DNA of 36,044 nucleotides from an uncultured bacterium (GTDB lineage Bacteria; Bacteroidota; Bacteroidia; Chitinophagales; Chitinophagaceae). The translations under genes were made by a program, and so were the position numbers. The notes beneath the pieces are model-generated. The model was not told where the DNA came from. It saw nothing but the letters and a program-made list of their open reading frames with translations, and did not search any database. This document shows, one piece after another, positions 26,942-33,715 of this stretch (the stretch's first letter is position 1; every line of letters starts with the position of its first letter). Where the stretch lies: assembly GCA_903826405.1 (NCBI GenBank), contig CAIKEH010000050.1:1-36044 (forward strand). Reading direction: 5' to 3'.

Positions 26942-28129
26942 ATGAGTTTCAATTTAATTTCTGCACTTCAGGGTGCATTCAACAGCGAGATAGTTAAAGG
27001 CGCTGCTGCTTACAACGGAGAATCCGAGTCTGCGATCACCAAGAGCCTCAGTGCCGCGATTCCTGCATCCATTGCGGGTATCATCAACAAGGCCGAAGGC
27101 AGTGGTGTCGACTCTGTCATCGCTTTGGCGAAAGATGCCTACAAGAGTGGCATCCTTGGAAATCTCGCTTCCACATTCACCCATGAAGGAGGTGGAATTC
27201 CGTCTTATGCTCCGGGACTCCTGACCGGACTTTTCGGTCATAAGTATGGAGCACTTGCCAATGCCCTGTCCTCTTTCTCAGGGATCAAGGGTTCCACATC
27301 TTCATCCTTGCTGGGATCGGTCGTGCCGATGGCACTCGCTTATCTCGGAAAACATGTAACGGACTCCAATGTGCCTTCTTCCAGCGTGGCAAGCATGCTC
27401 AATGGCATCCGTAGTGAAGTTACCAGTGCGGTGCCTGCCGGATTCAATCTGCACAACACCATTGGAATGCAGTCCGGTGCCCCCGTTAACCAAGCTGTTG
27501 ATTCAGTTGAGAAATCTGGAAACAATTGGTTGCTTCCTCTTTTGCTCACTTTGGCTGGTCTGGCATTGTTTTGGTACCTGATGAAAGGATGTAATAGCAA
27601 GCCTGCGGATGCAACACCTGTAGCCGTGGTCGATACGGTCAAAAATGTTGATACAGTTGCCGTAGCCCCGGTATCGTTCAAAGTCAAACTGCCCAACGGC
27701 ACCGAACTGGATGCTGCTCAGGGTGGCATTGAGGACCTGTTGGTGGCTTTCCTGAACAAATCCGATGCCATGCCCGGCAAGGACAATTGGTTTGATTTCA
27801 ACGACCTGAATTTTGAAACGAATACCAATACTTTGACAGCGGGAAGCCAACATCAATTGGAGAATATCGTTGCCATCCTGAAAGCATATCCGAAAGTAAA
27901 AGTCAAGATCGGAGGATATACAGACAAGGTAGGTGACGAAGCAGCTAATAAAAAACTCTCCCAGACCAGAGCAGAAGCCATCTTGGCCGCATTGAAGGAT
28001 AAGGGAGTTGGTGAACAGGTGACCGGAGCAGAAGGATATGGTTCCCAATTTGCGAAATTTCCTGCAGATGCACCTGATGCGGATCGTATCAAGGACCGCA
28101 GGGTTTCCCTGAGCGTGAGAGAAAAATAA
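26942..28129 (+). CDS. DUF937 - transmembrane - OmpA-like peptidoglycan-binding protein
   Basis: This 395-residue protein has no cleavable signal peptide. Residues ~1-170 are Ala/Gly/Ser-rich helices of DUF937 type (AIPASIAGIINKAEG, SSLLGSVVPMALAYLGKH). A single transmembrane helix follows at about 195-215 (NWLLPLLLTLAGLALFWYLM). An acidic linker with TPVAVVDTVKNVDTV leads to an OmpA domain at ~285-395. GGYTDKVGDEAANKKLSQTR carries Asp328 and Arg343, with the same 15-residue spacing as the diaminopimelate-binding pair of E. coli OmpA. The predicted layout is DUF937 in the cytoplasm and OmpA in the periplasm holding peptidoglycan. Function is unknown. A strong terminator follows. Confidence 0.88.
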   Translation: MSFNLISALQGAFNSEIVKGAAAYNGESESAITKSLSAAIPASIAGIINKAEGSGVDSVIALAKDAYKSGILGNLASTFTHEGGGIPSYAPGLLTGLFGHKYGALANALSSFSGIKGSTSSSLLGSVVPMALAYLGKHVTDSNVPSSSVASMLNGIRSEVTSAVPAGFNLHNTIGMQSGAPVNQAVDSVEKSGNNWLLPLLLTLAGLALFWYLMKGCNSKPADATPVAVVDTVKNVDTVAVAPVSFKVKLPNGTELDAAQGGIEDLLVAFLNKSDAMPGKDNWFDFNDLNFETNTNTLTAGSQHQLENIVAILKAYPKVKVKIGGYTDKVGDEAANKKLSQTRAEAILAALKDKGVGEQVTGAEGYGSQFAKFPADAPDADRIKDRRVSLSVREK

Positions 28130-28151
28130 GCATTTGACTTTTTTCATCGGT

Positions 28152-28190
28152 GGGAGGTCATTCATCCAATGGAATGGCCTCCCTTTTTTT
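28152..28190 (+). terminator. Strong intrinsic terminator after the DUF937-OmpA gene
   Basis: GGGAGGTCATTC (28152-28163), an 8-nt loop and GAATGGCCTCCC (28172-28183) form a 12-bp stem with one G-U pair. Seven T follow (28184-28190). The T-run touches the stop codon of the convergent PolX-type gene. Confidence 0.95.
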
Positions 28191-29212
28191 CAGGCCACCG
28201 ATCCGAGTTCGTCTTTTCCTAGCCTTTCCTGAGGTGGTATGTATGGAAACCCGAAAAGTCTGTAGATCCCTTCCTCCGTCTTCCCCGCCAAACGTTTCCC
28301 GTTCGCAGAGAAAACCCCATATTCATTCATTTTCCATCCTTTCTTGTTGGCCAACCTCCTGAGTTGGATATTATGTTCCTTACTGCCGGTAAGGTATAAA
28401 AGAGCAGCACCGAATTCGTCAGGGCTTACCAGTCGCAGATCAACCTGAATGCGGGGTTCTTTCAGCATTATACTCGCTTTGGTATCTCCACGTGCCAGCA
28501 CGTCCTGGCAGTTGGGCATATGTACGAAATGATTGATGATCCTCCTGCGGAATAAGGGGTCCGCCACTCCCAGAATGTCTATGTCGCCTACGGTCTCTTT
28601 CTCCCTGCGAAGGCTGCCTGCCAGCGTGACCTGAGTGAGGCCTTTGATCTTGACGAGTTGCTGAAGAATCCCATGAGCGACTTTCCAAGCCTGTGAAAGG
28701 GGCATCCTTCCTATCTCGGGTTTGTGCAGTTTGAGCACCCGTCTTATATGTTCAAGTTTCCTTCCGGAAAGTCCCCAAATGCGATCAGATCGGTCTTCGG
28801 CTATCGCCTTCTTCAGTTGTTCACGGTCACGTATACCTGATTTTTCATGGAAGACCCTCAAGGTGGCAGGGCCGATGCCATCGATCTCCAAAAGTTCGAG
28901 AAGATCGAATGGCACACGGCTCTTCAATTCATGAAACGCAGCAACCTTGCCTGTGTGGAGAAATTCGATAATCTTCGCCCCTATGCTTTCCCCCACGCCG
29001 GGTAATTCATCCAGTGTCCTGATGTCATCGGCATACACATCTACAGGCTGCTTCAGGTTGAAAAGAGTCTGTGATGCCTTTTCGTATGCCTGAGCCCTGA
29101 ATCGCTCTTCATCACCTAGATACTGATAACACCGGGACATCTTATGGAAGATCTCAGCCAGGTCCAAATTGTGCAGCAGGGTGTGTTGTTGAACTTGCTC
29201 GGGCACCATCAT
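28190..29212 (-). CDS. PolX family DNA polymerase lacking the C-terminal PHP domain
   Basis: This 340-residue protein matches the polymerase half of bacterial PolX. There is an N-terminal 8-kDa-like domain (about 15-90) with a helix-hairpin-helix LDELPGVGESIGAKI, and a second HhH (LLEIDGIGPATLR, 108-119). The palm follows, with AGSLRREKETVGDIDIL (Asp210, Asp212) and QVDLRLV (Asp258), and the TGSKEHN motif (276-281). The catalytic Asp triad is complete. Typical bacterial PolX proteins are about 570 residues and continue after YIPPELR into a PHP 3'-5' exonuclease/AP-endonuclease domain. Here the protein stops 13 residues after YIPPQER, and no PHP fragment follows in any nearby frame. It probably fills short gaps in base excision repair without its own nuclease. 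Met2 is an equally possible start. Confidence 0.9.
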   Translation of the reverse strand: MMVPEQVQQHTLLHNLDLAEIFHKMSRCYQYLGDEERFRAQAYEKASQTLFNLKQPVDVYADDIRTLDELPGVGESIGAKIIEFLHTGKVAAFHELKSRVPFDLLELLEIDGIGPATLRVFHEKSGIRDREQLKKAIAEDRSDRIWGLSGRKLEHIRRVLKLHKPEIGRMPLSQAWKVAHGILQQLVKIKGLTQVTLAGSLRREKETVGDIDILGVADPLFRRRIINHFVHMPNCQDVLARGDTKASIMLKEPRIQVDLRLVSPDEFGAALLYLTGSKEHNIQLRRLANKKGWKMNEYGVFSANGKRLAGKTEEGIYRLFGFPYIPPQERLGKDELGSVA

Positions 29213-29244
29213 GCCACCAAAATAATACTTCAGCAGGGGGAAGA

Positions 29245-29264
29245 AGAATGATTTACATCATTCT
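29245..29264 (-). terminator. Hairpin between plsX and the PolX-type gene
   Basis: AGAATGAT, a 4-nt loop and ATCATTCT form a perfect 8-bp stem. It lies about 30 nt after the plsX stop and about 33 nt before the start of the PolX-type gene. On the minus strand it is followed by a pyrimidine run but no strong U-tract. It could be a weak terminator or a processing hairpin. Confidence 0.45.
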
Positions 29265-29293
29265 GGGCAGTGAAATACGGGATCAGTGAAGGG

Positions 29294-30241
29294 TCATTCG
29301 GATTTCTGAAAGCTTTCCCTGATCTTGCCGAGCAGGTCTTTTTCGATCATCTTGACGGCCATGTTGATCATATTGCGGAAGGCTGGACCATGGGAAATGC
29401 CGTGGCCGATAATCACGGGCTTGGAAACCCCTAAAACAGGCACGCCGCCGTATTGCTCGAAATTGAAGCGGTCGAAGTAGGGGTCGTGTATATTACGACG
29501 CTTGACGATATCGTAAATGCTCTCTGCTAATTTAAGGACCACATTTCCGGTGAATCCTTCGCAGACCATGACATCGGCTTTGTCCATGAGTATATCCCTT
29601 CCCTCTACATTCCCAATGAAATTGATCTGGGTACATTCCTTCAGTAGGGGATAGGCCGCTTGAGCGAGCAAATTCCCCTTGCCTTCTTCTTCACCGATAT
29701 TCACCAGTCCTACTCGGGGATTCTCGATATTCCATACATGTTGCACGAAAAGTGAGCCGAGTATGGCGAACTGTACCAGATTTTCCGGTTTGACATCGGC
29801 ATTGATGCCCACGTCGAGCAACCATCCGAGCTTGCCATTTTCCCTTGGAGTATAGGCGCCTATGGTAGGTCGCTGAACACCTTCGATAGCCTTGATGGTG
29901 AACATGGAGCCAACCAGCATGGCCCCGGTATTACCAGCACTGATGAACGCGTCTATCTTCCCTGTGGAGAGAAGATGGAATCCGATAGCGATGGAGGATT
30001 GTTGTTTCTCCTTGAGTGCCTTGGTGGGATGTTCATGCATGTCGATCACCTGAGGGGCATGAACTACTTTAAGTAGTTCATCTTTCAAATGATGTTCTTC
30101 CATCAAGGGTAGGATCTGCTGCTCGTCCCCGATCAGGAAGAGTTTTGCCGATGAGGAGCCATCTGCCAGAAAGAGTTGTACTCCTTTGACGGCTTCAAGC
30201 GGGGCAAAATCGCCTCCCATCATGTCCAGGCCAATATTCAT
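29294..30241 (-). CDS. plsX: Phosphate acyltransferase PlsX
   Basis: This 315-residue protein has the normal length and motifs of PlsX: MNIGLDMMGGDFAPLEAVKG at the start, KEKQQSSIAIGFHLLSTGKIDAFISAGNTGAMLVGS (77-112), VGLVNIGEEEGKGN, NFIGNVEGRDIL and VMVCEGFTGNVVLKLAE. It makes acyl-phosphate from acyl-ACP for phospholipid synthesis, at the inner face of the membrane. It follows yceD and rpmF, the conserved order in many bacteria, but fabH, which often comes next, is absent; a PolX-type gene takes that place. A 16-bp hairpin separates it from rpmF. Confidence 0.97.
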   Translation of the reverse strand: MNIGLDMMGGDFAPLEAVKGVQLFLADGSSSAKLFLIGDEQQILPLMEEHHLKDELLKVVHAPQVIDMHEHPTKALKEKQQSSIAIGFHLLSTGKIDAFISAGNTGAMLVGSMFTIKAIEGVQRPTIGAYTPRENGKLGWLLDVGINADVKPENLVQFAILGSLFVQHVWNIENPRVGLVNIGEEEGKGNLLAQAAYPLLKECTQINFIGNVEGRDILMDKADVMVCEGFTGNVVLKLAESIYDIVKRRNIHDPYFDRFNFEQYGGVPVLGVSKPVIIGHGISHGPAFRNMINMAVKMIEKDLLGKIRESFQKSE

Positions 30242-30275
30242 ACCGCAAATGTGGGCAGAATTTCAGAAATAACAA

Positions 30276-30316
30276 GTCTCAAACCCCAAAAAGAAATGGC
30301 TTTTGGGATTTGAGAC
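30276..30316 (-). terminator. 16-bp intercistronic hairpin between rpmF and plsX
   Basis: The arms at 30276-30291 and 30301-30316 pair over 16 bp with a 9-nt loop. On the minus-strand RNA the single non-Watson-Crick position is a G-U pair, whereas on the plus strand it would be C-A, so the hairpin fits the minus transcript. A moderately T-rich stretch (TTGTTATTTC) follows it. It may end part of the transcripts or mark a processing site. Confidence 0.75.
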
Positions 30317-30337
30317 GTGCATTATGAAAAGGTTAAA

Positions 30338-30529
30338 TCAGTTGACGGGAGACTTCTCGACTACAACCTTACCCTTGTAATAAAGTTTTCCTTCACTCAC
30401 GTGTGCGCGATGGCGTACATGGAGTTCGCCGGTAGTGCTGTCTTTGCTGAGGGTGACTGCATCCACTTTATAGTGGGTCCTTCTCTTGGCACTGCGCTGC
30501 TGGGAGTGGCGGCGTTTGGGATTTGGCAT
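30338..30529 (-). CDS. rpmF: 50S ribosomal protein L32
   Basis: This 63-residue protein opens with MPNPKRRHSQQRSAKRRTHY, the standard L32 N-terminus, and ends GKLYYKGKVVVEKS. It has no cysteines, so it is the zinc-free type. It starts 27 nt after the yceD stop and is followed by plsX, the usual gene order. Confidence 0.97.
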   Translation of the reverse strand: MPNPKRRHSQQRSAKRRTHYKVDAVTLSKDSTTGELHVRHRAHVSEGKLYYKGKVVVEKSPVN

Positions 30530-30556
30530 AACGTATGGTTTTAACGGTTCCTATTA

Positions 30557-31105
30557 TCAAGATCTGTTTCTGAACTTCTCCAATCCTTTCCAGATCGGGT
30601 TGTCTTCATTCTTTTCCTCACCAGAGCCATCCATCTTTTTCAACATGGCCAGCACTTCTTGATTGCACTGTGGGCCACCCATATCTTTCTCCTCGCACAT
30701 ACGGTGAGTGGGGACGCTTAGCGTGACGAATTCATATATCCAATCTTCAACATGCAGGTGACTTTCCGTTCTGGATATGTAGAAGACATCGGGGTCTTCA
30801 TCTTTGTTGTTCATTTCATCGGGATCGTCCGCCATCTTGACGAGTATCTCGAAGTCATCCCAGAGGTCCAACTGCAGCGGATTCCCGCATCGGTCACAAC
30901 CCACATCGGCCTTTCCGCCCACTTCGAACTTGAGTAGCATGAAAGATGTTTTTTTGTCCAGCACTAGTTTGACCTGTGCATGAACATTGCTGAAGTCGGT
31001 TTCTGAACGATCGGCAAAGAACTTGTCATCAACAGTATAGTTGAACTCGTGAAGGCCGGGTTTCAATCCCACAAATGCAATCTCATATTCCCGGCGGGGC
31101 GACAT
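30557..31105 (-). CDS. DUF177/YceD family protein
   Basis: I place the start at the ATG at 31105, giving 182 residues beginning MSPRREYEIAFVGLKPG. A 16-codon longer frame reaches 31150, but it would include a full promoter. The protein has two cysteine pairs (GCDRC, Cys70/Cys73; and Cys137 and Cys147), which could bind a metal. The DUF177 pattern continues with 'VPTHRMCE' and the acidic C-terminus ending DNPIWKGLEKFRNRS, typical of proteins encoded just before rpmF. YceD-family proteins are linked to 23S rRNA accumulation or large-subunit assembly, but the mechanism is not settled. Confidence 0.93.
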   Translation of the reverse strand: MSPRREYEIAFVGLKPGLHEFNYTVDDKFFADRSETDFSNVHAQVKLVLDKKTSFMLLKFEVGGKADVGCDRCGNPLQLDLWDDFEILVKMADDPDEMNNKDEDPDVFYISRTESHLHVEDWIYEFVTLSVPTHRMCEEKDMGGPQCNQEVLAMLKKMDGSGEEKNEDNPIWKGLEKFRNRS

Positions 31106-31127
31106 GGGTTCTACTGTTAAAGGGTGG

Positions 31128-31158
31128 CAAAGGTAGTGAAATAACCCCATTCTGCAAA
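31128..31158 (-). promoter_or_regulatory. Consensus Bacteroidota promoter for yceD-rpmF-plsX
   Basis: On the minus strand TTTG (31155-31158), exactly 19 bp, then TACCTTTG (31128-31135) match the TTTG-N19-TAnnTTTG consensus perfectly. The start codon at 31105 follows after a leader of roughly 15 nt. This is the best promoter in the window. Confidence 0.85.
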
Positions 31159-31235
31159 GAGCATCAGGACCGTATGACTGTTTTAAAGCCGAGCGGGCGG
31201 GTTGGTTCAGACTGCAAAATCACTAATTTGGAGGA

Positions 31236-32306
31236 GTGAAATCCGTTCATTTTTCCAGACTAAGGGTCGTTCTTGCCTTATTTTCCGTTGCCGGAGTACG
31301 CTGGTTTTCAATGGACCGGGATCGCGTTGAACATTGGTATTCAACGGGTTTATACCCCAAATTAGCCATTTTTTTTAGAACGCTGCTGGGATGGCTTCCT
31401 TTCAGCGCAGGTGACCTGATCTACCTGGCTGCCCTTTCATGGCTTTTATACCGTTTCCTCAGGATTTTCATGAACTGGAGAAGAGGAACTGCCCGATCTT
31501 CAGTTTGGGAACTGGTTTCCCGTTTCATATGGATAGCCGCTATCATATATATCTATTTCAATCTGGCCTGGGGCTTGAACTATGACCGAAGGGGGATAGC
31601 AGCACAATTAGGTCTGAACGTGGAAACGGCGAGACCTGGCCAACTCGATACACTGGCTGATGAATTACTTCAAAAGTCAAATGAATTCAGCTGGACAAGA
31701 AGAAATGGAGATCTCCGTGACCCCGTTCTCAAAAGCAGGGCTATAGCGGCCTATGGCAGAGTAGCATCAGCCTACTCGTTCCTGAAATACCAACCCGTAT
31801 CTTTCAAAAATTCACTTTATGGCCTGTTGGGTAATTACATGGGTTATTCAGGATACTACAATCCCTTCACCGGTGAGGCGCAAGTGAATAATAGGATACC
31901 TCGTTTCAGCCTTCCTTTTGTCGCGCTGCATGAGATCGCACATCAACTGGGATATGCCAAGGAGAACGAAGCCAATTTCGTAGGCTATCTAGCTGCAAAA
32001 TCGTCCGGGGATTCCGCATTCATGTATGCCACATATTTTGAATTCTTCCTGTATGCTAATTCTGCATTATATGCAACGGATTCCCTCAAGGCAAGGAAAA
32101 ACCTGAACGCATTGTCTGATCCCGCCAAGCGGGATCTGGCAGAATTGCGTTCATTCTCTGTCCGGTATGAGAATCCATTGGACAGGATCATCGATGTGTT
32201 TTACGACCGCTATCTGCGGATGAACAAGCAGCCAGCAGGACAAGCGACCTATCATACGGTGATTCTCTGGTTGATCGCCTACAAGGATAAATTCAGGGAG
32301 ATCTGA
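31236..32306 (+). CDS. DUF3810 membrane protein with a zinc-peptidase-like motif
   Basis: This 356-residue protein starts at a GTG directly after GGAG; the next in-frame Met (26) would lose the first membrane helix. Three hydrophobic segments lie near 8-24, 56-74 and 96-113. A soluble part follows with YNPFTGEAQVNN, then LHEIAHQLGYAKENEANFVGY (231-251). HEIAH (His232, Glu233, His236) and the downstream ENEAN glutamates form a gluzincin-like zinc site. By family knowledge DUF3810 proteins are uncharacterised Bacteroidota membrane proteins with this motif; peptidase activity is an inference. It is divergent from the yceD operon, and TAATTTG at 31224-31230 is a possible -7 box. Confidence 0.85.
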   Translation: MKSVHFSRLRVVLALFSVAGVRWFSMDRDRVEHWYSTGLYPKLAIFFRTLLGWLPFSAGDLIYLAALSWLLYRFLRIFMNWRRGTARSSVWELVSRFIWIAAIIYIYFNLAWGLNYDRRGIAAQLGLNVETARPGQLDTLADELLQKSNEFSWTRRNGDLRDPVLKSRAIAAYGRVASAYSFLKYQPVSFKNSLYGLLGNYMGYSGYYNPFTGEAQVNNRIPRFSLPFVALHEIAHQLGYAKENEANFVGYLAAKSSGDSAFMYATYFEFFLYANSALYATDSLKARKNLNALSDPAKRDLAELRSFSVRYENPLDRIIDVFYDRYLRMNKQPAGQATYHTVILWLIAYKDKFREI

Positions 32307-32372
32307 ATGGTTGAAAAGCCCGGGAAAAAGTATTCCAGGCAAATGATCTATCCTAAAGGGTCGGCCCCCTGC

Positions 32373-32909
32373 TTAAAATTTATTCTTCCACATCATGCTC
32401 TCGATGGGTTTATCGGGCTGACCGCTGTATTTGGCATTTTTCTTTTGACCGTACTTGGTCTTGATCTCTCCTTCAACTGGGAAGTAGATCAGTTGACCTA
32501 TGGGCATACCCTTGTAGATCTTTACAGGTTGTTTAACGGAGATCTCCAATGTCCAGTGGCCGCAGAAGCCAACATCGCCTTTCCCTGCCGTCGCATGGAT
32601 ATCGATACCCAACCGACCGGTCGATGATTTACCCTCCAGAAAAGGCACATGTGCATGCGTCTCCGTGTATTCCTCGGTCACACCCAGATAGAAAATATGC
32701 GGATAAAGAATGAAGCCATCTTCCGGTATCTCGAAATATTCGATATGGTTATGCTTTTTGGCATCCAGAATATTATCGTTATAGGTTGCAAGCCATTTGC
32801 CCAGATGAACGTCGTAAGAGTTGCTGCCCAGGCATTCAGGGTCGTAGGGGACGATCTTGATCGTGGCTTTGTCAATCTCTTCAAGGATTCGGATGTCGGA
32901 TAAAATCAT
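32373..32909 (-). CDS. dcd: dCTP deaminase
   Basis: This 178-residue protein is of normal length. It has MILSDIRILEEI, LGSNSYDVHLG (27-37), LEGKSSTGRLGI (91-102) and VGFCGHWTLEI (113-123), where Glu122 is the expected catalytic base. The C-terminal KYSGQPDKPIESMMW tail covers the active site in this family. It turns dCTP into dUTP for thymidylate synthesis. Some archaeal and bacterial relatives also cleave dUTP; the sequence alone does not settle that here. It is divergent from the phosphopantetheinyl transferase gene with a 53-bp gap. Confidence 0.96.
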   Translation of the reverse strand: MILSDIRILEEIDKATIKIVPYDPECLGSNSYDVHLGKWLATYNDNILDAKKHNHIEYFEIPEDGFILYPHIFYLGVTEEYTETHAHVPFLEGKSSTGRLGIDIHATAGKGDVGFCGHWTLEISVKQPVKIYKGMPIGQLIYFPVEGEIKTKYGQKKNAKYSGQPDKPIESMMWKNKF

Positions 32910-32962
32910 ACTTTGCTGGAGGTTTAATTCAAGCCCGAAATTCGAAATTTAGACACTGCATC

Positions 32963-33616
32963 ATGCCTTTGTTTTATCAACAAGATATACACGGAATAGG
33001 ACGACTGGGGATCTGGCATATCAGGGAGGAAGAGACCTTTTTCCTGGAGAAAGTGCCTGTTCAGCGGGAGATCACACATCCTCACAAGCGTCTTCAGCAT
33101 TTGGCGGGGAGATATCTGCTTCAGCATCTCTATCCCGGCTTCCCCTATGATCTGATCCGTATCGCAGATACACGTAAACCATATTTGAAAGATGATGCCT
33201 TCCATTTTTCCATTTCACACAGTGGGGATCTTGCCGCGGCTTTGGTGAGTCCACAGGTACGAGTAGGGGTAGATGTGGAACAAGCTGCACCTCGAATAGG
33301 TAAAGTGTTGGACAAATTTCTGCATCCCGATGAGAGGCAATGGCTGGATTCGGTGCAGGGGGAACATTTCAGAGAATACCCTCTTGCAGGCAATTTTGGA
33401 ATGGCAACCCTGCTTTGGAGTGTCAAAGAAGCCATCTTCAAATGGTTTGGAGATGGCGCGGTCGACTTCAGTGAGCATATCCGCATCGATGGGTTTTGTG
33501 GCCCGGACCTGCTGGACTGCCGGTTCACGAAAAATGGCAGCATCCCACTGAAGGTGTCATACCGGTATTTCGGCGATATCTGCCTAAGTTGGGTGCATGC
33601 CGATATTCTTTCCTGA
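32963..33616 (+). CDS. 4'-phosphopantetheinyl transferase superfamily protein
   Basis: This 217-residue protein has the Sfp-type layout. FHFSISHSGDLAAA (80-93) contacts coenzyme A. RVGVDVEQ (100-107) carries magnesium ligands Asp104 and Glu106, and LLWSVKEAIFK (150-160) carries Lys155 and Glu156. It is of Sfp-like size rather than short AcpS-like size. It moves the phosphopantetheine arm from CoA to a carrier-protein serine. No polyketide or peptide synthetase is nearby, so it may serve the fatty-acid carrier or carriers elsewhere. The start is supported by the short gap to dcd; no clear ribosome site is seen. Confidence 0.93.
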   Translation: MPLFYQQDIHGIGRLGIWHIREEETFFLEKVPVQREITHPHKRLQHLAGRYLLQHLYPGFPYDLIRIADTRKPYLKDDAFHFSISHSGDLAAALVSPQVRVGVDVEQAAPRIGKVLDKFLHPDERQWLDSVQGEHFREYPLAGNFGMATLLWSVKEAIFKWFGDGAVDFSEHIRIDGFCGPDLLDCRFTKNGSIPLKVSYRYFGDICLSWVHADILS

Positions 33617-33715
33617 AAATACTTTTTCGCTTGGGCATGGATGCCGGGCACGAAGATCATTCATCCTGGTCTTGATCTAGTTGGACACATTTCCCTATGA
33701 GTGTGAGCGAAATGG

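Noticed and set aside
27503-28165. 220-codon open frame antisense to the DUF937-OmpA gene
   Set aside because: The plus-strand gene has clear OmpA motifs. The antisense product is Cys- and Ile-rich with no motif.
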